DNA of 64,000 bases from Nesterenkonia sedimenti (GTDB taxonomy: Bacteria > Actinomycetota > Actinomycetes > Actinomycetales > Micrococcaceae), in contig NZ_JABAHY010000006.1 in NCBI RefSeq assembly GCF_012641515.1, positions 62,001 to 126,000 of the forward strand, in the 5' to 3' direction. A program made the translations under genes and the position numbers. A model generated the notes under the pieces. That model had not been told where the DNA came from. It saw only the letters and a list, made by a program, of their open reading frames with translations, and ran no database searches. Below, piece after piece: positions 44,864 through 53,968 of the stretch; the first letter of the stretch is position 1; each line of letters opens with the position of its first letter.

Positions 44864-45462
44864 GCCCGGCCGGAGATGATGTAATCACGCACTACGACGA
44901 CGACCACCACTACCGAGATCACCGCCAAGAGAGCCCAGCTGACCTGGGTGAAGATTGACGCCATGGCCGTCATCGAGGTCTCCGGCGGATTCTGACCCAG
45001 AACTGCGTCGATCAGGATGTTCTCGGTGATGTCCAGGGAGGCGAATCCGCCTGCAGTGGCGACAACCGCCCACCGCCAGGTACCGCGGGCCAGCAGCCCC
45101 ATCGTCGCCCAGACCGCGAGGAAGAACATCACCGGGAAGACGATCCCGGCGGTCTTATGCAGAAAGTTCAGCTGGCCAGCGGCCTCATCCTCAAAAGCGG
45201 ACTGCAGGGCGAGGATATCGGCGTCGTCGTACCCTGTGATCCGGGCCCCGGGCATAGAGAGGCCATCGGCGAAATGGGAGAGCTGCGGCATCGCATAGGC
45301 ATGCAGATATAGCCCCATGAACAGGGCGATCCCCAGCAGCGCGTAGACCAGAATCCGCGGCGAGCCCTGAGATTCAGGCTCCGGTTTGGCGAACTTCTCG
45401 CTGAGGTTCTTATCCCGGTTCCGCGTAGGGTTCCCCCGGTTCTTCTTCCGCCGTTTTGCCAT
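44836..45462 (-). CDS. Four-helix membrane protein
   Basis: The 208-residue protein has a very basic start (AKRRKKNRGNPTRNRDKN), a transmembrane helix (about 35-55), an extracytoplasmic part with AYAMPQLSHFADGLSMPGAR, and three further helices (about 100-190). Its 3' end overlaps the end of the preceding plus-strand gene by 28 nt, so the two converge. The ATG at 45462 is chosen because the upstream codons look non-coding. No family is recognised. Confidence 0.7.
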   Translation of the reverse strand: MAKRRKKNRGNPTRNRDKNLSEKFAKPEPESQGSPRILVYALLGIALFMGLYLHAYAMPQLSHFADGLSMPGARITGYDDADILALQSAFEDEAAGQLNFLHKTAGIVFPVMFFLAVWATMGLLARGTWRWAVVATAGGFASLDITENILIDAVLGQNPPETSMTAMASIFTQVSWALLAVISVVVVVVVVRDYIISGRAQRPDRTVN

Positions 45463-45507
45463 GGGCACTATCTTCCCAGATGCCGGAGCCTCCGCTGCCG
45501 GGGGCAA

Positions 45508-45575
45508 CTTTTCGTGGGGTTATCGGGTTTTCGTAGGCATATAAGGCTACGAATTCTCAATAACCCTACGAAAAG
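45508..45575. repeat. Nested inverted repeat
   Basis: CTTTTCGTGGGGTTAT (45508-45523) pairs with ATAACCCTACGAAAAG (45560-45575), 15 of 16 positions, and inside it TTCGTAG (45530-45536) pairs with CTACGAA (45547-45553). The core TTTTCGTRGG thus occurs in four copies, two each way. It may be a bidirectional terminator, a REP-like repeat or a double operator. Confidence 0.75.
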
Positions 45576-45635
45576 TGAGGGCGAGGTAGCCCGATCGGGG
45601 AGTGGACCCACCAGGTGAGGCCCTGCGCCCTCGGG

Positions 45636-45719
45636 CTCTGTGGAGAACCGCGAGTGGTGTCCGGCCTGCCCCGCCCTCTGTGGAGAACCGCGAGCGATGT
45701 CGGGTGCGCCCCGTAGACT
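45636..45719 (+). promoter_or_regulatory. 40-bp direct repeat in the pcrA promoter region
   Basis: CTCTGTGGAGAACCGCGAG begins at 45636 and again at 45676, with similar flanks, a 40-bp period. Fourteen bases downstream of the second copy's tail a TAGACT (45714-45719) is a good -10 box for pcrA, followed by GGAGGGG. The repeats may bind a regulator or come from a local duplication. Confidence 0.6.
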
Positions 45720-45728
45720 GGAGGGGAT

Positions 45729-48245
45729 ATGGAATTCCTCTTCACACCACCATCAGAGCGGGCCGGAACCACCACGCGGAAGGCGCCTCCTATGGCCCAA
45801 GAGGGCGCTGTGCCCCCGGATGACGCCGGAGCCGCCGTGCTGGAGGAACCTATCCAGAACACCCCGGGCTCCCAGGGTGACGAGGGCTCCACCGCGGGGC
45901 TCAACCCCCAACAGCAGCAGGCCGTGCTGCACAGCGGCGCCCCGCTGCTGATCGTCGCAGGTGCCGGCTCAGGAAAGACTGCGGTGCTCACCCGGCGGAT
46001 TGCCCATCTCATCCGCAGTGGTGACGCCCGCCCGCACGAGATCCTAGCCATCACCTTCACTAATAAGGCCGCCCGGGAGATGAAGGAGCGTATCGGCCAG
46101 CTGATCGGCTCTACCGCCGAACGCATGTGGATCTCCACCTTCCACTCCTCCTGTGTGCGGATTCTGCGCGCCGAGGCCGCTACCATCGGCCGCAAATCCA
46201 GCTTCACCATCTACGACTCCGCTGACTCCCTGCGCCTGGTCACCCAGATGGCCAAAGAGCACCAGCTGGACCCCAAACGCTTCAACCCCCGAGCCATTCG
46301 CAATAAGATCTCTGCGCTGAAGAATGAGCTCATCGACGCCGAGGAGTACAGCGCCAAGGCGCCCAATGAGCCCTTCAGTGAAGCCGTCTCCACTATCTTC
46401 CGGGAGTACTCCACCCGGCTGCGGGCGGCCAACGCCTATGACTTCGATGACCTCCTGGCCGAGACGGTCTACATGTTCGATGCCTTTCCGAATGTGCTGG
46501 ACAACTACCGGCGCCGGTTCCGCCATGTGCTCGTCGATGAGTACCAGGACACCAACCACGCCCAGTACCGACTGATCCGCCAGCTCACCGGACCTGACCA
46601 CCCCGATGTGGACACCCCTCCCGGTCAGCTGACCGTGGTGGGCGATTCTGATCAGTCCATCTACGCCTTCCGTGGTGCGGATATCCGCAACATCACCGAA
46701 TTCGAGCGGGACTACCCCGAGGCCACCACCATCAAACTGGAGCAGAACTACCGCTCCACCCAGAACATCCTCTCGGCGGCCAATGCGGTGATCAGCCAAA
46801 ACCCCTCCCGGGCTGAGAAGAACCTCTGGACCGAGAACGGAACCGGCCCCAAGGTCACCGTGCATACCGCCCACTCGGAATCCGATGAGGCCGAATGGAT
46901 CGCCCGGACTATCGACAAACTCGGTGACGACTTTGGGCTCCGGCCCGCCGACGTCGCCGTCTTCTACCGCACCAACGCCCAGTCCCGCTCCCTTGAGGAA
47001 CGGCTGATCAACCGCGGCATCCCCTACCGGGTCATCGGCGGGACCCGGTTCTACGACCGCAAAGAGATCAAAGACGCCCTGGCCTATCTGCACGTCATCA
47101 ACAACCCCGACGACGACGTCAACCTCCGCCGCATCCTCAACGAACCCAAACGCGGAATCGGAGAGAAGGCCGAGACCACTATCGCCGCGCTCGCCGCCCG
47201 GGACCGCACTACATTCTTTGAGGCGCTTCGCCGCACCGAGGACTGCGGACTGGCCGCACGCTCGGCGAAGGCCTGCGAATCCTTTGTGCGGATGATGGAC
47301 GACGTCGCGGCCCTGGCCACCACTGAGAAACCCTCCGTGGTGCTCGAGGCTGTCCTGGAGCAGTCCGGCATGATGGCCGCCCTGCGCGAATCCAAGGACC
47401 TGCAGGATGAATCCCGGGCCGATAACCTCGGCGAGCTGGTGGCCGTACTCAAGGAGTACGAGGCGCGCGCAAGCGCTCCCGGTAACCCCGGCAGCGGGGA
47501 CCCGGAGGATCCGCAGGATGCTTCGGGGGATGCCGGGACGCCGGCCCTGGCCGATTTCCTCGAACAGGTCAGCCTCATCGCCGATGCCGACGCCATCCCG
47601 GATGCCCCGGATGCCGAATCCCAGCGGCTGGCCGCCGAACAGGGACAGGTCACCCTGATGACCCTGCACACCGCCAAAGGTCTCGAATTCCCTGTGGTCT
47701 TCCTCACAGGCATGGAGCACGGGGTCTTCCCCCACCAGCGCTCCATGGGAGACACCGAGCAGATGGCCGAGGAGCGCCGCCTGGCCTATGTCGGCCTCAC
47801 CCGCGCAGAACAGCGGCTCTACCTCACCCGGGCGGAGTCCCGCAGCCTCTGGGGACAGGTCCAATACAACCCGCCGAGTCAGTTCCTGGCAGATATCCCT
47901 GAGGAACTGGTGGAGCAGTCCGGGGCGTCGTCGTCGTTCCGCTCTGCGGGATTCCGCGGCAGCACCGGCACCGGCTGGGGTTCGGAACCCTCGCTGACCG
48001 GTGGCGGATCAGCCGGCGGCGTAACATTCACCCCGCCGAAGACCTCACCTGTGCGCAAACAGGTCAACCCGGACCGGGAGATCCCCAGTCTGAAACCCGG
48101 CGACCAGGTGCAACACGCAAAATTCGGCCGCGGCGAGGTCATCGGTGTCGAAGGCACCGGGGATAAAACCGTGGCAAAGGTCAGCTTCGCCGGGAGCGAG
48201 AAGCGGCTTCTCCTGCGATATGCTCCAGTGGAGAAGGTCGGCTGA
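45729..48245 (+). CDS. pcrA: ATP-dependent DNA helicase PcrA/UvrD
   Basis: The 838-residue superfamily 1A helicase unwinds DNA 3' to 5' in repair and in removal of RecA filaments. Motifs are Walker A GAGSGKT (residues 78-84), motif Ia AITFTNKAAREM, Walker B VLVDEYQDTN, motif III VVGDSDQSIYAFRGAD, motif IV EQNYRST, and motif V/VI VTLMTLHTAKGLEFPVVF and YVGLTRAEQRLYLTR. The C-terminus has a Tudor-like RNA-polymerase-interacting domain (GDQVQHAKFGRGEVIGVEG). The 55-residue N-terminal extension is typical of actinobacteria. The GGAGGGG site fixes the ATG at 45729. Confidence 0.96.
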   Translation: MEFLFTPPSERAGTTTRKAPPMAQEGAVPPDDAGAAVLEEPIQNTPGSQGDEGSTAGLNPQQQQAVLHSGAPLLIVAGAGSGKTAVLTRRIAHLIRSGDARPHEILAITFTNKAAREMKERIGQLIGSTAERMWISTFHSSCVRILRAEAATIGRKSSFTIYDSADSLRLVTQMAKEHQLDPKRFNPRAIRNKISALKNELIDAEEYSAKAPNEPFSEAVSTIFREYSTRLRAANAYDFDDLLAETVYMFDAFPNVLDNYRRRFRHVLVDEYQDTNHAQYRLIRQLTGPDHPDVDTPPGQLTVVGDSDQSIYAFRGADIRNITEFERDYPEATTIKLEQNYRSTQNILSAANAVISQNPSRAEKNLWTENGTGPKVTVHTAHSESDEAEWIARTIDKLGDDFGLRPADVAVFYRTNAQSRSLEERLINRGIPYRVIGGTRFYDRKEIKDALAYLHVINNPDDDVNLRRILNEPKRGIGEKAETTIAALAARDRTTFFEALRRTEDCGLAARSAKACESFVRMMDDVAALATTEKPSVVLEAVLEQSGMMAALRESKDLQDESRADNLGELVAVLKEYEARASAPGNPGSGDPEDPQDASGDAGTPALADFLEQVSLIADADAIPDAPDAESQRLAAEQGQVTLMTLHTAKGLEFPVVFLTGMEHGVFPHQRSMGDTEQMAEERRLAYVGLTRAEQRLYLTRAESRSLWGQVQYNPPSQFLADIPEELVEQSGASSSFRSAGFRGSTGTGWGSEPSLTGGGSAGGVTFTPPKTSPVRKQVNPDREIPSLKPGDQVQHAKFGRGEVIGVEGTGDKTVAKVSFAGSEKRLLLRYAPVEKVG

Positions 48246-48295
48246 AGCCGCCCTTTGCTATAAAGAGTTGACTTCGACGCAGAAGGACACCACCC

Positions 48296-49459
48296 GTGGA
48301 CCTGTATGAGTACCAGGCGCGCGATCTGTTTGAGGCACACGGAGTACCCGTGCTCGCCGGCATCGTGGCCACCACCCCCGAAGAAGCCAAAGCAGCAGCA
48401 GAGCAGATTGGCGGCGTAGTCGTCGTCAAGGCTCAGGTGAAGGTTGGCGGCCGCGGCAAGGCCGGCGGCGTCAAGCTCGCCAAGACCCCCGATGAGGCTT
48501 TTGAACACGCCCAGGCCATCCTCGGCATGGACATCAAGGGCCACACCGTGCACCGGGTGATGATCGCCCAGGGTGCCGACATCGCTGAGGAGTACTACTT
48601 CTCCATCCTGCTGGACCGGGCCAACCGCAACTACCTGGCCATGTGCTCCCGCGAGGGCGGCGTAGAGATCGAGCAGCTGGCCGTGGACTCCCCGGAGAAG
48701 CTGGTCAAGTACAACTTCGACCCCAATAAGGGAATCGACGACGCCGCTGCGGCAGAGATCGCCACCCAGGCCGGATTCTCTGCCGAGGAGGTCCCCGCAC
48801 TGGCCGATGTCTTCCAGCAGCTCTGGGGCGCCTTCGAGAAGGAAGACGCCACCCTGGTGGAGGTCAACCCGCTGGTCAAGACCGGTGAGGGCAAGATCAT
48901 CGCCCTCGACGGTAAGGTCACCGTGGACGAGAACGCGGAGTTCCGTCAGCCAGGTCACGCTGAGCTGGTCGATGAGTCCGCCGAGGACCCCCTGGAGGCC
49001 AAGGCCAAGGCCAATGACCTCAACTACGTGAAGCTTGACGGTCAGGTCGGCATCATCGGTAACGGTGCCGGTCTGGTCATGTCCACCCTGGACGTTGTCG
49101 CCTACGCCGGTGAGGCCCACGGCGGCGTGAAGTCGGCCAACTTCCTCGACATCGGCGGTGGCGCCTCCGCAGAGGTTATGGCCAATGGCCTCGACGTCAT
49201 CCTCGGCGATGACCAGGTGAATTCCGTGTTCGTCAACGTCTTCGGCGGCATCACCAGCTGCGACGCTGTGGCCAACGGCATCGTGAAGGCCCTGGAGATC
49301 CTGGGCGACACCGCCACCAAGCCTCTGATCGTCCGCCTGGACGGCAACAACGTGGAGGAGGGCCGCCGCATCCTGCAGGAGGCCAACCACCCGCTGGTCA
49401 TCACCGCTGACACGATGGACGGCGGCGCCGATAAGGCCGCCGAGCTGGCCAACAAGTAA
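48296..49459 (+). CDS. sucC: Succinyl-CoA synthetase beta subunit SucC
   Basis: The 387-residue subunit has an ATP-grasp domain (starting [20 protein letters not shown], with [12 protein letters not shown]) and a CoA-ligase-type C-terminal domain ([36 protein letters not shown]). With SucD it interconverts succinyl-CoA and succinate with formation of ATP in the TCA cycle. GTG 48296 follows AGAAGGAC. A TATAAA at 48259-48264, just past pcrA, is the likely promoter. Confidence 0.96.
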   Translation: MDLYEYQARDLFEAHGVPVLAGIVATTPEEAKAAAEQIGGVVVVKAQVKVGGRGKAGGVKLAKTPDEAFEHAQAILGMDIKGHTVHRVMIAQGADIAEEYYFSILLDRANRNYLAMCSREGGVEIEQLAVDSPEKLVKYNFDPNKGIDDAAAAEIATQAGFSAEEVPALADVFQQLWGAFEKEDATLVEVNPLVKTGEGKIIALDGKVTVDENAEFRQPGHAELVDESAEDPLEAKAKANDLNYVKLDGQVGIIGNGAGLVMSTLDVVAYAGEAHGGVKSANFLDIGGGASAEVMANGLDVILGDDQVNSVFVNVFGGITSCDAVANGIVKALEILGDTATKPLIVRLDGNNVEEGRRILQEANHPLVITADTMDGGADKAAELANK

Positions 49460-49470
49460 GGATTGCGCAT

Positions 49471-50442
49471 ATGTCTATCTACCTGAACAAGGACTCCAAA
49501 GTCATCGTCCAGGGCATCACCGGCGGCGAGGGCACCAAGCACACCGCACTGATGCTCAAGGCTGGTACCAACATCGTCGGCGGTGTCAACGCCCGCAAGG
49601 CCGGCACCACCGTTGCTCATAAGGACGCCAACGGCGGCGACGTCGAGCTGCCCGTCTTCGGTTCGGTCACCGAGGCCATGGAGAAGACCGGCGCAGACGT
49701 CTCGGTGGCATTCGTGCCCCCGAAGTTCGCCAAGGATGCAGCCATCGAGGCCATCGACGCCGGCATCGGCCTGCTGGTGGTCATCACCGAGGGCATCCCG
49801 GTCCAGGACTCCGCTAAGTTCTTCAACTACGCCCAGCAGAAGACCAGCGCCGACGGTAAGCCCGTCACCCGGATCATCGGCCCCAACTGCCCCGGCATCA
49901 TCACTCCCGGTGAGGCGCTGGCTGGCATCACCCCGGCGAACATCACCGGAAAGGGCCCGATCGGACTGGTCTCCAAGTCCGGCACCCTGACCTACCAGAT
50001 GATGTACGAGCTGCGGGACCTGGGCTTCTCCACCTCCATCGGCATCGGTGGCGACCCCGTCATCGGCACCACTCACATCGACGCTCTGGAAGCCTTCGAA
50101 GCTGACCCGGAGACCGAGGCGATTGTGATGATCGGTGAGATCGGTGGTGACGCTGAGGAGCGTGCCGCTGCCTTCATCAAGGACAACGTCACCAAGCCGG
50201 TTGTCGGCTACGTGGCAGGCTTCACCGCCCCTGAGGGCAAGACCATGGGCCACGCAGGCGCCATCGTCTCCGGCTCCTCCGGCACTGCCGAGGCGAAGAA
50301 GGAGGCCCTGGAGGCTGCAGGCGTGAAGGTCGGCAAGACTCCGTCTGAGACCGCCAAGCTGCTCCGCGAGGTCTACAAGGGCGGCGGCTCCAAGGCCGAG
50401 GGCCTGGTGGACAAGGTAAAGGGCGTCTTCAAGAAGGACTGA
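49471..50442 (+). CDS. sucD: Succinyl-CoA synthetase alpha subunit SucD
   Basis: The 323-residue subunit has the CoA-binding Rossmann domain ([19 protein letters not shown]), [13 protein letters not shown], and the phosphohistidine loop with the active-site His in [22 protein letters not shown]-terminal extension of about 25 residues ([20 protein letters not shown]) is longer than in E. coli. It starts 11 nt after sucC, and the pair forms an operon closed by a terminator. Confidence 0.96.
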   Translation: MSIYLNKDSKVIVQGITGGEGTKHTALMLKAGTNIVGGVNARKAGTTVAHKDANGGDVELPVFGSVTEAMEKTGADVSVAFVPPKFAKDAAIEAIDAGIGLLVVITEGIPVQDSAKFFNYAQQKTSADGKPVTRIIGPNCPGIITPGEALAGITPANITGKGPIGLVSKSGTLTYQMMYELRDLGFSTSIGIGGDPVIGTTHIDALEAFEADPETEAIVMIGEIGGDAEERAAAFIKDNVTKPVVGYVAGFTAPEGKTMGHAGAIVSGSSGTAEAKKEALEAAGVKVGKTPSETAKLLREVYKGGGSKAEGLVDKVKGVFKKD

Positions 50443-50464
50443 CACCCATAGCAGATCTTTCATC

Positions 50465-50508
50465 CTGAAGGGGTCGGCTTCCGCGCACAGCGGGGCCGGC
50501 CCCTTCAG
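50465..50508 (+). terminator. Terminator after sucCD
   Basis: CTGAAGGGGTCGGC pairs with GCCGGCCCCTTCAG (50465-50508), a strong GC stem followed by TCGTTTAATT. It also faces the end of the convergent PPOX gene and may serve both. Confidence 0.8.
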
Positions 50509-50524
50509 TCGTTTAATTCGGAGG

Positions 50525-50980
50525 TCAGCCGCCCTCGGAACCTTCTCCCAGTTCTGCGTCCCGATAAGGCCCAAAGGCGAAATGCCGGCCGGTGACCTCG
50601 GTAGGCGTAACGCGCACGAATTGCTCCTTGGGGCCTGGTACCCAGGGTTGGAGATCCAGCCGTTCTGCCTCGCTGATTTCCCCGGAAGTCTGCAGCAAGG
50701 CGGCGGTGCCGCGCAGCACCACCGACCACGCCTCATCGGAGAGGATGCCATCGGCTTCAATGAGTACATTCTCGTTGACGGCCACCTCAGCAAGTTTGGT
50801 GCCTGGGGCGGTGCGGAAGACAATACTGCGCTGATCAGCAGCGATATTGATCGGGAAGATATCCGGATAGCCGGCGACAACGCCGACCAGACGGCCGTGC
50901 TGGGTCCGTTCTAACAGTTGCCAGCATTCGTCCTCGGTCAGTTTCCGGACCGGGTTGTTATCGGGGTGGTCGAACATCAT
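50525..50980 (-). CDS. PPOX-family flavin-binding protein
   Basis: The 151-residue protein has the split-barrel FMN-binding fold of the pyridoxamine-5'-phosphate-oxidase-like family. It contains WQLLERTQHGRLVGVVAGYPDIFPINIAAD, a start typical of nitroreductase/PPOX proteins of mycobacteria, then VLIEADGILSDEAWSVVLRG. An AGGAG site precedes the ATG at 50980. The reaction is not known; F420 or FMN redox chemistry is possible. Confidence 0.82.
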   Translation of the reverse strand: MMFDHPDNNPVRKLTEDECWQLLERTQHGRLVGVVAGYPDIFPINIAADQRSIVFRTAPGTKLAEVAVNENVLIEADGILSDEAWSVVLRGTAALLQTSGEISEAERLDLQPWVPGPKEQFVRVTPTEVTGRHFAFGPYRDAELGEGSEGG

Positions 50981-51181
50981 AACGATACTCCTCTCCCAGT
51001 TGATCAGGCCCCATTGCCTGATGTCTTCAGTCTACGCCTAATTTCTACAACGTGTAGAAAAGAGTTGTAGAGCCGATCAGTGGATCCTGGGGCCCACAGT
51101 GGAGACTTCCACGTCCTCAGTCTCGACTGGAGTGTGGCTCATTTCACCAGCCTATCCGCGAGTGTGGCTAAACTGATGTGG

Positions 51182-52207
51182 ATGCCGATCAGACATCCGA
51201 TTGCCGACGAGTGGACAGCGGACTACATGACGTATGTATCCACCAGTCCCGTTGTCCGTCTGACTCACCCCCTGAGCGAGTTTTTGCGCAGCGCGATTCT
51301 CGAGTCGCGCAGACCGGTGTTGGCCACCTATGGGAGGGCCGCTCTGACTGGCCCTGTGGCCTCCCTGCTGAGGCGGGCTGGGGGATTGTGGTCATTCCGT
51401 GATGAGTCCGGGTATGTCTACAACGCAGCGCACGGATTTCAGTCGTTGGCATTCACCGACCTCTGGGAGGAGCCGGATGTCTCCCGAGCTCGGCACCCTT
51501 GGTTCATGACAGAGGGTCCGGCCACTGAGGGCGCCCTGCTGTTTGACACGATGATCCACCAGCGGGCCGATGACAGAACCCTCGTCGGCCGGGTGGCAGA
51601 AAAGCTACTCGAGGGGTTGGGGGTCCCCCCGCCGAATCTCTGGGACATATACGAACCTCTGACCCGAGACTGGGACCTCAATCAGATCACCGAATTCACC
51701 AAACGGGCTCTGGAAGTGAGCACACCGGTGCTTTTCGCCACGGGGGATCAGGCAATCGGTGAAATCAGTATCACACGCACCCCCCACGGGATGGTCGAAC
51801 AAACCCGCGGAGCGGTTTCGACAGGCCAGTACCCCGAAGATCTCGCAGGGGTGGGTGATCAGGCCGCCAAGCTGCTGCGAGACCTTGCTGGTTCGTTCCA
51901 ACCCAACGTGGGTTTCGTATCTATGGCAGAAATCGACCCGGGGCTTCGCTACTCACCCGGGTCCAAGCGTCCCGAACTGCCGCTGGCAGTGCTGATCGGT
52001 CCGCGAGCGGTGAAATTGCTTGAGATTGATTTCAAGAGCCTCTCTGAGAAGTTCGAGATCGAGATGCTGGGGCGGCGTCGTGTCGCCAGCCTGTTGGTGA
52101 AATTCAATGCCGCGCCCGATGAACGGTGGCACCAGGCAGCAGAGCTGACCGTGGAACTCGGATTCGAGGACCTCATGAAGGTCATGGGTCTGGTGAAGGA
52201 GCCCTGA
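51182..52207 (+). CDS. DUF6177 protein of type VII secretion loci
   Basis: The 341-residue soluble protein resembles DUF6177 proteins found with WXG100 and DUF6507 genes in actinobacterial type VII loci (VVRLTHPLSEFLRSAILESRRPVLATYGRAALTGPVA at the N-terminus, then GLWSFRDESGYVYNAAHG). ATG 51182 is chosen because TAAACT (51169-51174) is exactly 7 nt upstream, a leaderless layout; an in-frame GTG at 51080 has no ribosome site. It is coupled to the next gene (TGATG). Role unknown, possibly chaperone or immunity-like. Confidence 0.7.
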   Translation: MPIRHPIADEWTADYMTYVSTSPVVRLTHPLSEFLRSAILESRRPVLATYGRAALTGPVASLLRRAGGLWSFRDESGYVYNAAHGFQSLAFTDLWEEPDVSRARHPWFMTEGPATEGALLFDTMIHQRADDRTLVGRVAEKLLEGLGVPPPNLWDIYEPLTRDWDLNQITEFTKRALEVSTPVLFATGDQAIGEISITRTPHGMVEQTRGAVSTGQYPEDLAGVGDQAAKLLRDLAGSFQPNVGFVSMAEIDPGLRYSPGSKRPELPLAVLIGPRAVKLLEIDFKSLSEKFEIEMLGRRRVASLLVKFNAAPDERWHQAAELTVELGFEDLMKVMGLVKEP

Positions 52208-52545
52208 TGGCTGTCGAACTGGCGCTCTTATCCGAAGTGGCACCTGATGACTCAGCGGTGGCACTGGCCTTGGGAGATATCGATCCCCAGGGCAAAGTGG
52301 TGGCCTTCGATTCCATGCAGATGCGCTTACTGGTTGAGAGCACACAGGAGCCCCTGTTGGCCATTTACAGCACGCGGCATGTGGAAGTGCCCGATCAGGT
52401 TCGGCAAGCCGTGGAGAACCCGCCGGAGGCCTTCGGGCTGTGGACTGATCTGGTAATTCCGTATGGGGCAGATGAACTGCTTGCCCGGGAGGCAGCAGAG
52501 ACTTTGGCCGCCCGGGTGGGTGGAAGCGTTCATTCTCGTCGATAG
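52207..52545 (+). CDS. Small type VII-locus protein
   Basis: The 112-residue protein (VELALLSEVAPDDSAVALAL, then EPLLAIYSTRHVEVPDQVRQ and LVIPYGADELLAREAAETLA) is translated by overlap with DUF6177. It looks soluble with alternating strands and helices. No family is recognised; its position suggests a partner of DUF6177. Confidence 0.7.
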   Translation: MAVELALLSEVAPDDSAVALALGDIDPQGKVVAFDSMQMRLLVESTQEPLLAIYSTRHVEVPDQVRQAVENPPEAFGLWTDLVIPYGADELLAREAAETLAARVGGSVHSRR

Positions 52546-52814
52546 TGTGAGCTCTATCACGATCGCTGGCCAATGTTGACCATCTCTCCAGGTCAGGGCA
52601 AATTATTTCCCTGTGTTCAGGTTAATTTAAGGTTGTGTGCACGTCGTGGTCAGCTAACCCTATTGACAGTACGCGGTAATCGTTTTTTCATTGTCTAGGC
52701 AGGTCTCTATGGGCCTGGATGTCGGCTGGACTTGAGTTGGCATGTCAGTACGAACCGCCACATTGGAGCCGGTGGTGGCACGAGGCAGGCCACCGGACAA
52801 CGGAGGGAGAGGTA
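52546..52814 (+). promoter_or_regulatory. Leader region of the WXG100 genes
   Basis: This 269-base gap is AT-richer than its surroundings (ATTATTTCC, TTAATTTAAGG), holds no gene and ends with GGGAGAGG before the first WXG100-like gene. It is the likely promoter region of the secretion substrates; no single -10 box stands out. Confidence 0.5.
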
Positions 52815-53177
52815 ATGGGCACAATCCGGTTTGATATGGAAGAGGACATCCTCGAGCGGCAGATGAACCGTTCATCGACGGAGTCCGAGGAACTCAATCG
52901 CGCCATCGAGAACTTCAAGGCTGCAGCGGCTCCTCTTGAGGGAAAGTTCAATGGTTCGGCAAAAGCAGCCTTCAATAACTTCAAAGTTCGCACTGACGAG
53001 ATCAGCACGACTCTGAACAACGCCCTGGTGGGCATCTGCCAGTCCATTGAGGGGCAGAACACCAGCTTCCGCAGCGGCGTCTCCGATGCGACCGATTACC
53101 ACCAGTCCCAGATGAACACGGCTAACTGGGACGGTGCTGATTCCGCTGCCTTCGGCCCGGCAAACATCGGCCGCTGA
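52815..53177 (+). CDS. WXG100-like secretion substrate (1)
   Basis: The 120-residue protein is predicted as two helices with a turn, like ESAT-6/CFP-10 proteins. The first helix spans EEDILERQMNRSSTESEELNRAIENFKAAAAPLEG. The turn reads KFNGSA, an F-x-G variant of the WXG motif. A C-terminal tail (ANWDGADSAAFGPANIGR) is longer than in ESAT-6. A GGGAGAGG site fixes ATG 52815 against a longer open frame. It should pair with the next protein and be exported by the EccC machine. Confidence 0.85.
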   Translation: MGTIRFDMEEDILERQMNRSSTESEELNRAIENFKAAAAPLEGKFNGSAKAAFNNFKVRTDEISTTLNNALVGICQSIEGQNTSFRSGVSDATDYHQSQMNTANWDGADSAAFGPANIGR

Positions 53178-53213
53178 ACATTCTTCGGACTATTTGAGCG
53201 ACAGGAGACCCTC

Positions 53214-53528
53214 ATGCAGGACTACAGGAACGACACAAGCCGGAACTCTTACGACATCAACGCCTCCGAGCAGGTGCAGGAGAACTTCGAAACCGCTGCG
53301 CGGGAACTGCTGCGCTGCCTCGACCAGCGTGATCAGGATGTGAAGAACACGATGGCTGCCTACCAGGCCGATGGCGTCTCGGAGCGGTACGAGTCCATGG
53401 AACACCAGTGGAACGAGGCCGGACGCGAGGTCCGGAACGTGATCAACACCTTGCGTGCATCCCTGGCTGAGAACGACCGCATCGCCGATGGCGCTATGCG
53501 TAAGGCTGCCGGCTTCATTCCCAACTAA
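53214..53528 (+). CDS. WXG100-like secretion substrate (2)
   Basis: The 104-residue helical protein has helix 1 (SEQVQENFETAARELLRCLDQRDQDVKNTMAAYQ), the turn EHQWNEAGRE (W-x-E variant of WXG), and helix 2 (VRNVINTLRASLAENDRI). An AGGAGACC site precedes the ATG. It lies 36 nt after the first WXG100-like gene and is its likely partner. Confidence 0.85.
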   Translation: MQDYRNDTSRNSYDINASEQVQENFETAARELLRCLDQRDQDVKNTMAAYQADGVSERYESMEHQWNEAGREVRNVINTLRASLAENDRIADGAMRKAAGFIPN

Positions 53529-53581
53529 GCCGATAACGGGTCAACGGCTGCAAGAGAACTGGAGTGCACGGAGGGAATTAG

Positions 53582-53968
53582 ATGGCCAACACGGGATGGA
53601 ATGTAAACCCGGAACAGGTGCAGTCAGTACTGTCAGATGTCGAGGAGGAGCGCGGGGAGCTCTACGAGAAGCTTTCCGGCAGCACACTCGAAGATATCGA
53701 TGGGAATCTGGACTGGACCCCGGAGATCAACGGTCCAGTTTATGCCGCAATGGGGCTCTTGTTGCAGGACCAGCAGGAAAATCTGGAGAACATTACCAAT
53801 CGCATTGAGGCAGGGATCCTTGGTGTGGCCAATGCGACGGTTTCCTACGCCAATGGTCAGACTGATATGGCCGGGGAATTCAACACCCAGCTGGTCGGCG
53901 CTGCCGAATCCGGTGACTTCGCGTATCTCGAAGAGAACAACCAGTTGGAGTTTGAGGATCAGGCCTGA
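53582..53968 (+). CDS. DUF6507-like protein
   Basis: The 128-residue mainly helical protein (GWNVNPEQVQSVLSDVEEERGELYEKL, then ITNRIEAGILGVANATVSYANGQTDMAGEF) resembles DUF6507, a WXG100-like helper encoded before polymorphic toxins in actinobacterial type VII loci. It overlaps the toxin start (TGATG), so the two are made together, and it probably helps target the toxin for export. Confidence 0.75.
   Translation: MANTGWNVNPEQVQSVLSDVEEERGELYEKLSGSTLEDIDGNLDWTPEINGPVYAAMGLLLQDQQENLENITNRIEAGILGVANATVSYANGQTDMAGEFNTQLVGAAESGDFAYLEENNQLEFEDQA

Noticed and set aside
46044-47864. 606-codon minus-strand frame over pcrA
   Set aside because: It is the codon-position shadow of a well-supported helicase gene and has no motif, start signal or partner of its own.
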